From the NCBI GenBank assembly GCA_964612555.1, contig CAZTBW010000003.1, positions 62,001 to 126,000 of the forward strand: 64,000 bases of DNA, read 5' to 3'. Positions 53,245 to 62,094 of this stretch are shown in pieces. The notes under the pieces were generated by a model that was given only the letters and a program-made list of their open reading frames with translations, had not been told where the DNA came from and searched no databases. The number at the start of each line of letters is the position of its first letter. Positions within the stretch are counted from its first letter, which is position 1. The DNA is from DAOLCO01 sp964612555. GTDB lineage: Bacteria > Bdellovibrionota_C > UBA2361 > SZUA-149 > DAOLCO01. The translations under genes and the position numbers were made by a program.

Positions 53245-53408
53245 ATTTCTGCATTACATCCTGCCTATTAATATCCTGATTATGCCTGATTTACTTCAGT
53301 TTTGACTAATAAAAGGCAAAAAAACACTATAAAAGTAGAATATACCTGTAATCATTCAGTCTTTTTTTACCCCAACCCCTTGTAAAATGTAGTAACTTGG
53401 GGCAGTAT

Positions 53409-53438
53409 TTGTCCTCAATAAAATTATGTTGGTACAAT
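53409..53438 (+). promoter_or_regulatory. Probable sigma70 promoter of rplU-rpmA-obgE
   Basis: TTGTCC (53409-53414) and TACAAT (53433-53438) are separated by 18 bases, giving a start site near 53445, about 30 bases before the rplU ATG. The -10 matches five of six consensus bases and the -35 four. Confidence 0.5.
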
Positions 53439-53473
53439 CATTTTAGGTATTTAAGTCATTCAGGTAGGGCTAT

Positions 53474-53794
53474 ATGAGCAGCGTGGTCGTTCTAAGGACA
53501 AGTGGTAAACAATACTTCCTTGGTGAAGGTAGTGAATTTGAAGTAAACCAGATTGAAGGTAATGTTGGTGATACAGTAGAGCTTGATGATGTTCTCCTGG
53601 TCTCCAATGAGGGAACTACTACTGTAGGTACCCCGAATATAACGGGAGCAAAAGTAGTTGCTTCAATAGTACAGCAAAAGAGAGGTCCAAAGCTTACCAT
53701 CTTCAAAAAAATGAGGAGACAAGGAAAACAGCTTAACAAGGGACACAGGCAGGATCTTACCAGGCTCCGGGTAACATCTATTTTAGTGCAGTAG
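53474..53794 (+). CDS. rplU: 50S ribosomal protein L21
   Basis: A 106-residue L21, a primary 23S rRNA binding protein. GKQYFLGEGSEFEVNQI, VELDDVLLV and IFKKMRRQGKQLNKGHRQDLTRLRV are typical, including the basic C-terminal arm. The start ATG 53474 follows AGGTAGGG. It leads the rplU-rpmA-obgE operon. Confidence 0.98.
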   Translation: MSSVVVLRTSGKQYFLGEGSEFEVNQIEGNVGDTVELDDVLLVSNEGTTTVGTPNITGAKVVASIVQQKRGPKLTIFKKMRRQGKQLNKGHRQDLTRLRVTSILVQ

Positions 53795-53850
53795 ATTCTG
53801 TTTATAGTAATTTTATATTTTAACATCATGTATTAAAAGGTAGTGGTGCT

Positions 53851-54114
53851 ATGGCTCATAAAAAAGCAGGCGGATCGTCCAAGAACGGAAGAGATTCAAG
53901 AGGGCAGCGTTTAGGGTTGAAGAAATTCGGCGGTGAAACTGTCAGGGCAGGTAATATTCTCGTGCGCCAGAATGGTACCAGGTTTCATCCTGGTAAGAAT
54001 GTTGGTATTGGAAGAGATTGTACCTTGTTTGCTCTATCTGATGGTGTTGTAACATTCCAGACACGAGGAAAAGGCAAGCAATACGTCAATATCGTATTAG
54101 AAGCCCAAGCCTAG
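53851..54114 (+). CDS. rpmA: 50S ribosomal protein L27
   Basis: An 87-residue L27 whose N-terminus reaches the peptidyl-transferase site. It starts MAHKKAGGSSKNGRDSRGQRLG, the normal mature-like N-terminus, so no leader cleavage is needed. RAGNILVRQNGTRFHPGKNVGIGRD follows. It sits 56 bases after rplU and 35 before obgE. Confidence 0.98.
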   Translation: MAHKKAGGSSKNGRDSRGQRLGLKKFGGETVRAGNILVRQNGTRFHPGKNVGIGRDCTLFALSDGVVTFQTRGKGKQYVNIVLEAQA

Positions 54115-54149
54115 TTCCCTTTTTCTATACGTAGTAGTAGCCATCCCGT

Positions 54150-55220
54150 ATGCAATTCATTGACGAAGCGACCATTCATGTGCGAGGTGGTAGTGGTGGC
54201 AGTGGGTCACGCCACTGGAAGCGTGCCAAGTTTGTCCCAAAAGGAGGTCCTGATGGGGGTAATGGGGGCACCGGTGGTGCGGTTATCCTTGAAGCGGTTT
54301 CCAATCTCAATACTCTCATTGATCTGGTATATGAACCTCATGTTCGGGCAGAGGATGGTTCTTCAGGGGGAGAGAATCTCAAGACTGGTGCAGATGGAGT
54401 GCATACAATAGTCAAAGTTCCTGTTGGTACCCAGGTCTTTTATAATGAAACTCTGGTTGCTGATCTTTCAAAAGCCGGAAGCCGATGGGTTGCTGCGCGA
54501 GGTGGTATTGGCGGTAAAGGAAATGCTCACTTCAAGAGCTCAACAAATCAGGCACCGGATCATGCCCAGCCGGGAGTCGCGGGGGAAGAAAGGACGTATC
54601 GGCTCGTTCTTAAAAGTGTTGCTGATCTCGGGCTTGTGGGTCTTCCAAATGCGGGAAAGTCTACCTTCATAAGTACCGTTTCCGGAGCAAAACCAAAAGT
54701 TGCCGCTTATCCTTTCACGACCCTCACACCGGAACTTGGTGTGGTGCTGCTTTCAGAAAACCGAAGATTTGTACTGGCGGATATTCCGGGAATCATTGAA
54801 GGCGCACATGAAGGGAAAGGACTTGGACTTCGTTTTCTTAAACACATAGAACGAACAAAAGCACTTGTATTCGTAATTGACATTACCCAGTGCCCCTCAT
54901 ATACACTCGATACTCTGGATGAAACAAACGGAGAAATACTCGCGACACTTGTTGCGGAAACACAAACCCAATTCTCCTTACTCAAAAGCGAACTCGCTTC
55001 TTACAGTGAAACCCTGCTCTCCTATCCTTCTTTCCCCCTGTTTACAAAACAGGATTTCCCTAATGTAGCTCTGGTGTTTGAGACATTATTAAAAGAAGAC
55101 CCTTTCTTGCAACAAACAGCCATCCTCTGCTCTTCCCATACCAGGTACCACACCCAGGAAGTATGCGAGAAAATGTGGGGACTTATTTGCCCTGAGCGAG
55201 CGCAGCGAGTCGAAGGGTGA
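54150..55220 (+). CDS. obgE: Obg-family GTPase
   Basis: A 356-residue Obg GTPase, essential for 50S assembly. It has the Gly-rich Obg fold at the N-terminus (1-158), G1 GLPNAGKST (164-172), G3 DIPGIIEGAHEGKGLGLRFL and a short C-terminus with no OCT domain. G4 appears as TKQD instead of NKxD, which is a known variant. The last ten codons (CPERAQRVEG) come from a GC-rich palindrome-like repeat at 55190-55217, so the native stop may have been displaced. Codon use in the last third shifts toward C-ending codons. Confidence 0.96.
   Translation: MQFIDEATIHVRGGSGGSGSRHWKRAKFVPKGGPDGGNGGTGGAVILEAVSNLNTLIDLVYEPHVRAEDGSSGGENLKTGADGVHTIVKVPVGTQVFYNETLVADLSKAGSRWVAARGGIGGKGNAHFKSSTNQAPDHAQPGVAGEERTYRLVLKSVADLGLVGLPNAGKSTFISTVSGAKPKVAAYPFTTLTPELGVVLLSENRRFVLADIPGIIEGAHEGKGLGLRFLKHIERTKALVFVIDITQCPSYTLDTLDETNGEILATLVAETQTQFSLLKSELASYSETLLSYPSFPLFTKQDFPNVALVFETLLKEDPFLQQTAILCSSHTRYHTQEVCEKMWGLICPERAQRVEG
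55190..55217 (+). repeat. GC-rich REP-like element at the obgE 3' end
   Basis: CCCT/AGGG ends enclose GAGCGAGCGCAGCGAGTCGA, with GC content far above its surroundings. It encodes the last residues of ObgE. Short repeats of this kind occur in some bacterial and archaeal genomes; I recognise the type but cannot confirm copies. Confidence 0.5.
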
Positions 55221-55449
55221 CTCTTCTGGCAAATTTCCCTCTTGATATATGTCTTTTCTCGGGTCATTATAGGCTAGAGTCATTGAATCTCTTATGCTGT
55301 GCTCTTTAAAACGATTTACATCAATCTTGAGTAGAGGAAATAATTACGTCTGCTGAGCAGGGCTCTGCTGAATACTATTTTCAAAGTGGGTCTTGATCAG
55401 TGGACGATAGTGTCACTGTTTTTTTTCGTTTTTTCAAAGGAGATTAGAA

Positions 55450-56313
55450 ATGACGTTAACTTATAGACGCACTGCTACGTTTGATGCTGAATTATCTTTT
55501 TATTCAGCCATGGAGCATTTAAGAGATGGGGATATTGAGTCAGCAATTGCATTGCTAACTGATGCCCTTATAATTGAACCGAAGTGTGTTGAATATTTAA
55601 TTCAACTGGCATCTGCAAATATACTACGTGGGGATAGCAGATCTTTAGGTCATGCGCTGACTTATTTAAGTCAAATACCAATGAAGCAAATCCCACTTCC
55701 AGATAAACCGCTTCTTGGTCAAGTACTGGAAGAACTTGGTGAATATGATAAAGCTCGAGACGCATATTTCAGCGCATTAGAGTCTGATCAGAGTAAGTTT
55801 AATTCCAATGAACTTTCTGTGATCCATACAAGGCTTACCGCTTTAAGCGAAATGCCAGGATTTGAAATCAACCGTCCTTGCCTATTTAAAATTCCGGATG
55901 TGGATAGGGATGATTTGGAAATTACATTCGGAGGGAAACCGTGCCTTTTTCAGTTAAGGATTTTTAAAAAGCCTTTTTCTGAAGTAAGGCTTATCAGTCT
56001 TCCAAGTATTTACGGGATTGATGGTTCGCGGATTGACGTAGATTGGCGCAAACCTCAAAGGCTGGTTTCTCTTGTAAAAAGAGTTCTGGGTGAATCAAAT
56101 CTGATTAAACCCTTCCTACCCAAAGGAGTAGTGTGGATATTTCATTTTATGAGAGGTGCCAAAGTAGCTCACGAACTTCAAAAACTTGAAGAAGGATCAG
56201 TGGGGAAAGATGATCGGCGTTTATATCTTACGTCATATACCCATACTGAACTTGAGGGAATGACTAATTGGCGCCTTTTATGGCGATGCTCCCACGGGAA
56301 GTCTTGTTTTTGA
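55450..56313 (+). CDS. TPR-containing protein of unknown function
   Basis: A 287-residue protein with AAAGGAG about 9 bases before the ATG. Residues 20-135 form three TPR-like units (AMEHLRDGDIESAIALLTDALIIEPKCVEYL, then LGQVLEELGEYDKARDAYFSALE). The C-terminal part (about 150-287) is a beta-rich domain with a Trp-Arg-Lys motif near 200 and a basic cysteine-containing tail. I do not recognise it. It ends in a strong terminator at 56332-56370. Confidence 0.75.
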   Translation: MTLTYRRTATFDAELSFYSAMEHLRDGDIESAIALLTDALIIEPKCVEYLIQLASANILRGDSRSLGHALTYLSQIPMKQIPLPDKPLLGQVLEELGEYDKARDAYFSALESDQSKFNSNELSVIHTRLTALSEMPGFEINRPCLFKIPDVDRDDLEITFGGKPCLFQLRIFKKPFSEVRLISLPSIYGIDGSRIDVDWRKPQRLVSLVKRVLGESNLIKPFLPKGVVWIFHFMRGAKVAHELQKLEEGSVGKDDRRLYLTSYTHTELEGMTNWRLLWRCSHGKSCF

Positions 56314-56331
56314 CGGGGAATAAAACTCCAC

Positions 56332-56370
56332 GCGTGGATGGAATTAAAACTCCATCCACGCTTCTTTTTT
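56332..56370 (+). terminator. Rho-independent terminator
   Basis: GCGTGGATGGA (56332-56342) and TCCATCCACGC (56351-56361) make a perfect 11-bp stem with an 8-base loop, followed by TTCTTTTTT. It ends the TPR gene transcript 19 bases after its stop. Confidence 0.93.
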
Positions 56371-56387
56371 AAAAAAGGTTTGTGGTA

Positions 56388-57578
56388 CTATTCGTCCCTG
56401 CCTTTATTCAATTCAAACACCGTCAATGCCATAACTTTAGCACCGATCGCTATTGCTTCTTCCTGAACATCAAATAAAGACGTGTGAAGCATATGAGCGT
56501 TTTCTTTGATATCGGCGACACCGAGGCGAAACATTGCTCCCGGGACATGCTGCATGAAGGCACCAAAATCTTCTGCCCCCATACTGGTCGGTAAATCCGT
56601 AATGACCTGATTCCTGCCAACAACTTCACAGGCGGCTCGGTACATTGCATCAGAAACAAAGGGGTCATTAACCACAGGAGACATCTGGGTATCAATCCTG
56701 AAATCAAATCCCCCACCAAACATCATTACGGTGGCTTCCCCCACTTTCCTTAACTCCTCAACCGCATCCTTCATAACTTCATTTTTAAGAGTTCGAATGG
56801 CGCCGGTAATAGTACAGGAATCCGCAAGAGCATTCATGGAACGACCACCTTGAATCGTACCAAAATGAAGTACCATGGGGTCTCTGCTATCCACCGATCT
56901 GGGGACCTTTGCGTATGCCGTTGTAATAAACTGTGCAGCAAGCTGTACCGCATCAACACCCAGATACGGACGTGCTCCATGAGCAGAAGCTCCTCTGAAG
57001 GTGATGGTAAAAGAAGTTATGCCCGCATTAATAGGACCGGGCTTGACTGCAATACTGCCAAAAGGAATCATCGGGTCAACATGAAGACTGACTGCATAAT
57101 CAATATCTTTTAAAACACCCTGCTCGATAAGTGAGAGTGCTCCCTTTCCAAGCTCTTCTGCCGGTTGAAATACACCTCGTACACCAAGAGGTAAAGGAAC
57201 CTCTGCTTGTTTCAGTGCCTGTAAAGCGGATATCAACACAGTGGTGTGTACATCATGCCCACAGGCATGCATAACACCCTCACGCCTTGATCTATAGGCA
57301 GCGTCTTTTTCATCCTGGATAGGCAGTGCGTCTATATCAGCCCGTAAAAGAACTGATTTTGCAGCAGGTGCAGATGATGGAAGCTCTACATAAAGACCAG
57401 TGGTTTGAGGAAATGGAATTCCTGAAATCCCCTGATTTGAAAGCTCGGAAATAATTTTTTTTGTCGTTTCATACTCCTCAAAACCAAGTTCAGGGTGCAT
57501 GTGAAGAGCTCTCCTGATATTGATGGCGGTATCTGAAAATGTATCTATGGAGTGTATCAGGTCAGTCATTTGCGTCAT
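56388..57578 (-). CDS. M20-family amidohydrolase
   Basis: A 396-residue zinc amidohydrolase of the hippurate/N-acyl-amino-acid hydrolase group (M20D). Metal and catalytic residues are in MHACGHDVHTT, QPAEELGKGA, SHGARP and SMGAEDFGAFM, with HTS near the C-terminus. Substrate cannot be read from the sequence. Two ATGs (57578, 57569) are possible and no ribosome site is clear. It is convergent with the TPR gene and divergent from rsfS. Confidence 0.93.
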   Translation of the reverse strand: MTQMTDLIHSIDTFSDTAINIRRALHMHPELGFEEYETTKKIISELSNQGISGIPFPQTTGLYVELPSSAPAAKSVLLRADIDALPIQDEKDAAYRSRREGVMHACGHDVHTTVLISALQALKQAEVPLPLGVRGVFQPAEELGKGALSLIEQGVLKDIDYAVSLHVDPMIPFGSIAVKPGPINAGITSFTITFRGASAHGARPYLGVDAVQLAAQFITTAYAKVPRSVDSRDPMVLHFGTIQGGRSMNALADSCTITGAIRTLKNEVMKDAVEELRKVGEATVMMFGGGFDFRIDTQMSPVVNDPFVSDAMYRAACEVVGRNQVITDLPTSMGAEDFGAFMQHVPGAMFRLGVADIKENAHMLHTSLFDVQEEAIAIGAKVMALTVFELNKGRDE

Positions 57579-57616
57579 AAAAATTTAGTTATTCTAGGTA
57601 CTTATCTAAGATATTC

Positions 57617-57645
57617 TTGAGAAAAGGTTTTCTCTGTAGTATAAT
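57617..57645 (+). promoter_or_regulatory. Sigma70 promoter of rsfS
   Basis: TTGAGA (57617-57622) and TATAAT (57640-57645) are separated by 17 bases, with five of six -35 and all -10 bases matching consensus. The expected start site is about 57652, giving a leader of about 32 bases before the TTG start codon at 57684. Confidence 0.8.
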
Positions 57646-57683
57646 GGGAGTATATAAATTTATTTGAATGGAGGCAATCTTTC

Positions 57684-58205
57684 TTGAGTCAAAATAAAGC
57701 CGCTACTGAAGCCACTTCTCTGGAAGCATCCCTGATTTCCAGACCTGTATCCAGATCGGGCACCGATCTTTTCAAAAACAAAACTACTAAAAACAGAACA
57801 GCTTATAAAATAGAGCCGAAGGCTCTGACCGAAACAGCACTTGAGTTTGTACTTGAACTAAAAGCGCTTGATGCAGTTGTTTATGATGTAAGAGAATCCA
57901 GCAGCATTGCTGACTACATTATTGTTGCAAGTGGCACCTCGGGTAGACACGTAAAAGGTATTGTCGATAACGTAAAAGAAAAACTTTCATCCCGTAACAT
58001 CTCCCCTGACAGAATTGAAGGAGATCAGGATGGCGAGTGGGTCGTCATGGACTATTCAAACGTAATTATCCATATATTTTTCGAACCGAAGCGTCAGTAC
58101 TTCAAACTTGATGAGCTATTTAAAGATCAGAAAAAAATGGAACTAAAAGATCACCTGAACACCCAGGTGCGAGCGCTAAAAACGGGTATGCATTCTCTGG
58201 TCTAG
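57684..58205 (+). CDS. rsfS: Ribosomal silencing factor RsfS
   Basis: RsfS binds L14 and blocks 30S-50S joining in starvation. The 173-residue protein has the domain signature AVVYDVRESSSIADYIIVASGTSGRH, GDQDGEWVVMDYSNVIIHIF and the terminal FEPKRQYFKLDELF. The start is TTG 57684, 9 bases after a perfect GGAGG; an ATG slightly upstream is out of frame. About 45 residues of Ser/Thr/Lys-rich sequence precede the conserved domain, longer than usual. A sigma70 promoter lies at 57617-57645. Confidence 0.95.
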   Translation: MSQNKAATEATSLEASLISRPVSRSGTDLFKNKTTKNRTAYKIEPKALTETALEFVLELKALDAVVYDVRESSSIADYIIVASGTSGRHVKGIVDNVKEKLSSRNISPDRIEGDQDGEWVVMDYSNVIIHIFFEPKRQYFKLDELFKDQKKMELKDHLNTQVRALKTGMHSLV

Positions 58206-58257
58206 TGTGATTTCAAATTAATTTTTTCCAGTTTACCCACGTGCTTGCTGCTCGAAA

Positions 58258-58292
58258 ATCCCCCTTTGCCCTAGGAAAGGTGCTTCGGGGGA
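58258..58292 (+). repeat. GC-rich repeat, copy B
   Basis: The 35 bases contain ATCCCCC facing GGGGGAT and CCTTT facing AAAGG, and share CCTAGGAAAGGTGCTTCGGGG with copy A at 24531-24579 (18 of 21). As in copy A, a hairpin follows directly in the same orientation. Confidence 0.65.
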
Positions 58293-58334
58293 TAGTGCTA
58301 CGCTATTTTTATTAATGAAAATAGTGTAGCACTA
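58293..58334. terminator. Bidirectional terminator-like hairpin
   Basis: TAGTGCTACGCTATTTT (58293-58309) and AAAATAGTGTAGCACTA (58318-58334) pair over 17 positions with one G-T wobble and an 8-base loop. It overlaps the thiolase stop codon (58332-58334) and ends the rsfS transcript from the other side. U-rich stem ends serve both directions. Confidence 0.75.
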
Positions 58335-59579
58335 ATCTCTTTCCAGTATAAGAGCACCTGCCATGGCACCGGCAGCGCAGATACTGATAAGTCCCCGTTT
58401 GGCGTCTCTTCGTTTCATTTCAGAAGCAAGATGCATCACGATTCTTCCTCCCGTTGCAGCAAAAGGATGCCCGATAGCAATAGATCCACCAAGAACATTC
58501 ACCCTGTCTTTATCAATACTTCCTACCGCTTCTTCCTTCAGCCCTTCAGCCCATGCTTTTTCATTCGCAACTACCTGCGCCCCAAACGCTTCGTGGATTT
58601 CAACAAGATCAAAATCAGACAGCTTCAGGTTATTTCTCATAAGAAGTCTTGGAACCGCCACGGCAGGAGCCATCAAGAGTCCTTCTTTCGGATCTATAGC
58701 CGAATATTCATAGTCACGCACAAAAGCAAGCACTTCTCTTCCCTGCCTCGCAGCTTCCTCTTCAGATAACAGCAGAACCCCTGAGGCACCATCCGTCAAG
58801 GGACTCGAATTACCCGCAGTTAATGTACCGGCAGATGAACGGTCAAACACAGGTTTAAGACCTGCAAGTTTTTCAAGCGAGGTATCGGCGCGAATAAGTA
58901 AATCCTTGTCGATACCATCAACAGAAACCATAAATTCTTTAAGCCGACCATCTTTAGCTGCCTCTCCCGCACGGGCGTGACTTCTAAAGGCAACCTCGTC
59001 CTGGGATTCTCTCGAAATACCAAGTTCTTTTGCCGTAAGCTCCATATGCTGACCCATGGTAAGACCCGTTGATGGTTCTGTCACTGATGGAGGATTTGGC
59101 AGAAAATCTCCCGGTCGGAATTTTGCTAACACTGAAAGCCGTTCACCAAGCGTCCTTGCCTGAAAAAGAGAAAGGAACTTTTTTGATGCCTTTTCACCGA
59201 AGAGAAGTGATGGGTTTGACATTGATTCTGCTCCCCCCGCAATACTCATCCTCGCCCTTCCCGCCTGAATCTTCTCAGCAGCGCAGGTCAAAGCAACCAG
59301 TCCCGAAATACAATTATTTGAGACTGAATACGCATACACGCTTTTTGGTACTCCTGCCTTAAACAAAATCTCACGTGCCCAGTTTGGAGTCCGTGGGTCA
59401 AGAAGGACGGTACTCCAGATAATTTCGTCCAGATGAACTGCATCAATCTCGTATTTTTTGATGAGATCAGATATGACAAATGCACTTAAATCCTGAAAGG
59501 TGTATCTGGAAAATGCAGTTCCGGCTTTAACAAAAGGAGTTCTCGAACCCCCTGCAATTGCTACTCTGTTATTTTTCAT
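58332..59579 (-). CDS. Acetyl-CoA C-acyltransferase (thiolase)
   Basis: A 415-residue thiolase that cleaves or condenses 3-ketoacyl-CoA. The nucleophile is C90 (SNNCISG), the general His is H371 in IGHPFAATGG and the second Cys is C401 in CAAGAMAG, which replaces the usual GGGxG. The length and CAAG motif resemble the long-chain beta-subunit (FadI/HADHB-like) rather than PhaA. No hydratase/dehydrogenase alpha subunit is adjacent. It could serve the acyl-CoA operon at 17.5-23.6 kb. Confidence 0.94.
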   Translation of the reverse strand: MKNNRVAIAGGSRTPFVKAGTAFSRYTFQDLSAFVISDLIKKYEIDAVHLDEIIWSTVLLDPRTPNWAREILFKAGVPKSVYAYSVSNNCISGLVALTCAAEKIQAGRARMSIAGGAESMSNPSLLFGEKASKKFLSLFQARTLGERLSVLAKFRPGDFLPNPPSVTEPSTGLTMGQHMELTAKELGISRESQDEVAFRSHARAGEAAKDGRLKEFMVSVDGIDKDLLIRADTSLEKLAGLKPVFDRSSAGTLTAGNSSPLTDGASGVLLLSEEEAARQGREVLAFVRDYEYSAIDPKEGLLMAPAVAVPRLLMRNNLKLSDFDLVEIHEAFGAQVVANEKAWAEGLKEEAVGSIDKDRVNVLGGSIAIGHPFAATGGRIVMHLASEMKRRDAKRGLISICAAGAMAGALILERD

Positions 59580-59684
59580 AGCTATTTAAATTTTTGATTA
59601 ATTATTTCAGATTTATGGGATATACTACTATAGAAGGCTATTCGTAAGTAGCATTAATTTTCTTTAGTCGTTAATTCAAACAAT

Positions 59685-60143
59685 ATGAAAACTAAGAGTA
59701 ATTTAATAGGTATTGAAGTTCTTATCAAAGGCACTTCAAGTAGAGGTGTGGTGCAGGAAGTGCAGGAACAAAAAGGTACCTGCACTCTTGAAGTCAATGG
59801 AAAAATTCTGAAGGTTTCAATCTCTGATATCAAGATCACAGAAGTAAAGAAAAACAAGAAAAAAGAAAAATCTCCCAAACGAAGCACTTCAAGTACTGTT
59901 TCAGGAAAAGAAAGTCTTTCTATCGATCTTCATGGAAAAACCAGAGCAGAAGCTAATGAATTACTGCTTTCCCTGCTTGATAAGGCGCTCCTGCAAGGAG
60001 TACAGAAACTTGAAATAATCCATGGACATGGAAATGGAATTATAAAAAAAGAAGTTCACACATTCCTCGATCAATCCCCTTATATTGCCTCATACAAGCT
60101 TCAGGAAAATAATTCCGGTACTACCATAGCATTCTTAATGTAA
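59685..60143 (+). CDS. Stand-alone Smr-domain protein, like the MutS2 C-terminus
   Basis: A 152-residue protein. The first about 60 residues (GIEVLIKGTSSRGVVQEVQEQKGTCTLEVNGKILKVSISDI) form a KOW-like unit seen before Smr in MutS2; a Lys-rich linker follows; the C-terminal Smr nuclease domain has SIDLHGKTRAEA and IHGHGNGIIKKEV. No MutS2 ATPase part is present next to it. It may cleave DNA or RNA in repair or ribosome rescue. No strong ribosome site is seen. Confidence 0.9.
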   Translation: MKTKSNLIGIEVLIKGTSSRGVVQEVQEQKGTCTLEVNGKILKVSISDIKITEVKKNKKKEKSPKRSTSSTVSGKESLSIDLHGKTRAEANELLLSLLDKALLQGVQKLEIIHGHGNGIIKKEVHTFLDQSPYIASYKLQENNSGTTIAFLM

Positions 60144-60181
60144 ATCGATGATACCCTCACAGGTGCCTGGCACTGCCAGTA

Positions 60182-60979
60182 CTATTCCTGTCCGGCAAGA
60201 GACCCATTATTAATCATATTCTGCAATCTTATAATTTCTTTGTCTCTTTTTTTTACTTCTTCAACCGAGGATAATGCCCACTCAGTCTGTTCCTGAAGCA
60301 GCCCTTGAAGTCTTATAATTTCTTCCTCTCTTCTTGAAACAAGATCCATGTAGTACATGAAAATCAATTCTTCACGTTCAGAAGGAGTAAGGTCTTTTCT
60401 GTCTCCAAAGATTATAGAGGTTGCATCAGTTACCTCTATGTTTGAGAGATGATTTACCCATGTATCAAATTCAGAAGCTGTTATTGTTCTTTTGACAAGA
60501 ACTCCAATACCGCAAGGATAATTCAGTGTCATGTCATCCTGGATTTCAATTATGGTTCCGGCTTTTTCAAAAATCCTGATCATATCATCTTTACTGAAGC
60601 GAAAGTGATCGTGGGGGTAGGCGTGAAGATCGAATCCGGGAGAGCGGGTGGTAACAAGAAGATATCCATTGATTTTAAGAACCTTCATCATTTCAATGAC
60701 CCCGGTTCTCCAATCTTGACAATGCTCAAGCATTTCGGTCGTTACTACGGCATCAAAGTGCTCCATCGGAAATCTGCCAGATAAGGAACATGCATCCAGT
60801 ATAATATCAACTCCATCACCATCTACGATATCTACTCCGACATATTGAGGATTACAGGAATGAAAGACATTCCTGATCTCTCCATTCACAGTTCTCGAGC
60901 CTACTTCAAGAATCGAAGCTCCCTGTGGAAGATAAGGAGAAAGTTTTTCCGCAAACGATATACACCAGAAATTACACAT
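60182..60979 (-). CDS. SAM-dependent methyltransferase
   Basis: A 265-residue class I methyltransferase (Methyltransf_11 type). The SAM motif is ILEVGSRT, then YVGVDIVDGDGVDI and FDAVVTTEMLEHC. A coiled-coil tail (about 215-265, EEEIIRLQGLLQEQ and KKRDKEIIRLQNMI) follows. The substrate is unknown. It is convergent with the Smr gene and lies 16 bases after the SPFH lipoprotein gene on the same strand. Confidence 0.85.
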   Translation of the reverse strand: MCNFWCISFAEKLSPYLPQGASILEVGSRTVNGEIRNVFHSCNPQYVGVDIVDGDGVDIILDACSLSGRFPMEHFDAVVTTEMLEHCQDWRTGVIEMMKVLKINGYLLVTTRSPGFDLHAYPHDHFRFSKDDMIRIFEKAGTIIEIQDDMTLNYPCGIGVLVKRTITASEFDTWVNHLSNIEVTDATSIIFGDRKDLTPSEREELIFMYYMDLVSRREEEIIRLQGLLQEQTEWALSSVEEVKKRDKEIIRLQNMINNGSLAGQE

Positions 60980-60995
60980 GCTCTAAGTGCTTTCC

Positions 60996-62087
60996 TTATC
61001 GTTCCTTGTTTTCCTTCAGCCCTTCAAGTATGCCTATCTGCCTGAGAAGTTCATTCGTATCAGTTCTCTGAACACCGAGACTCTCCTCTTTCCCGTCTCC
61101 ACTGTTAAGGATAAAGAACTTGGGGTTTGCTTTGATAATCTCTTCAGCTATTTCCATCTTGAGAAGCGCCTCTCCTCCGGGACCTTGCAGTGCTTCTATT
61201 CGTTTTTTCAGTCCTTCAATCTCTTCCTTTCCTACAACTCGTACTCGTTCCGATTCCAGAGATCGTGCTTTAAAATAAGAATCACCTCTCAGTGTCGCCT
61301 GATCTTTACGACCCTTGGCTTCTTCAATCTCCCGATTGACCTTTGCTTGCTCTTCATTAAATTGTATTTTCTTTTCCTCTACGACGACAGAAACCCGTTT
61401 TATTTCCTGTTCGGTTTCCTGATTTGTCGCCTGAGTCTGGTCAATCTTCTGTTGGTAACTGTCATCAACCGTCCCATCAGAAAGCACTCTTTCAAAACGA
61501 TGGTCATTATAAATAACAGAATCAATGATGATTCCTTCATCTATAAGTCGTGCATTCATCGCTTCACGCAAACGGTCAAGTGCAATCTGGCGTTGCTCCT
61601 GGCTGAAGAAATCCCGTGTCGAAAGCACATTCATATGAGTTCTGATGTCTGCTCTTGCAACCGAAGAAACAAGCGTTCGAATGCGCTCCCCTATTGAGTC
61701 TTTCTCTCCCGCAACATATTGAATAATATGCTTAACTTTTTTGGGATCTACATGGTACTGAACAGTAATAGCCAGTAATACTTCATTACCATCAACGGTT
61801 CGTGTCTGGACAGAGTCTTCAACAGAAGGTCTGTTTCCACTTCCTCTTGACCCCCAACTGATTGATTCAATCGTGGTGTCAATCCGGTACAGGTCTTCCC
61901 ACGGCATTACAAAAGTTTTCTCACCCGGTTCAATAACCTTATTTTGCACTCCTCCTCCACCCCATGGCGGGAGCTTTGCAAATTTTACTCCATATTCACC
62001 AGCTTCAAGTGTCTGAAACCCGCTGTCACAGGCAGCAAGACCCGCAATCAGAATCAAAGAAAAAATTATTCTGCTCAATCTCAACAT
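60996..62087 (-). CDS. SPFH/prohibitin-domain lipoprotein, HflC-like
   Basis: A 363-residue SPFH (stomatin/prohibitin/HflK-C) protein. The start is ATG 62087 with GGAGG 5 bases upstream; the longer frame is less likely. Residues 1-20 are a signal with lipobox LAAC (C20), so it should be a lipoprotein, unusual for this family. The SPFH core (about 40-210) leads to a long coiled-coil (about 235-310). It begins 7 bases after the first SPFH gene, so the pair should form a mixed ring. Confidence 0.85.
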   Translation of the reverse strand: MLRLSRIIFSLILIAGLAACDSGFQTLEAGEYGVKFAKLPPWGGGGVQNKVIEPGEKTFVMPWEDLYRIDTTIESISWGSRGSGNRPSVEDSVQTRTVDGNEVLLAITVQYHVDPKKVKHIIQYVAGEKDSIGERIRTLVSSVARADIRTHMNVLSTRDFFSQEQRQIALDRLREAMNARLIDEGIIIDSVIYNDHRFERVLSDGTVDDSYQQKIDQTQATNQETEQEIKRVSVVVEEKKIQFNEEQAKVNREIEEAKGRKDQATLRGDSYFKARSLESERVRVVGKEEIEGLKKRIEALQGPGGEALLKMEIAEEIIKANPKFFILNSGDGKEESLGVQRTDTNELLRQIGILEGLKENKER

Positions 62088-62094
62088 ATGCCTC

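Noticed and set aside
55022..55283. Minus frames at the obgE 3' end
   Set aside because: Shadows of obgE that arise from the GC-rich repeat.
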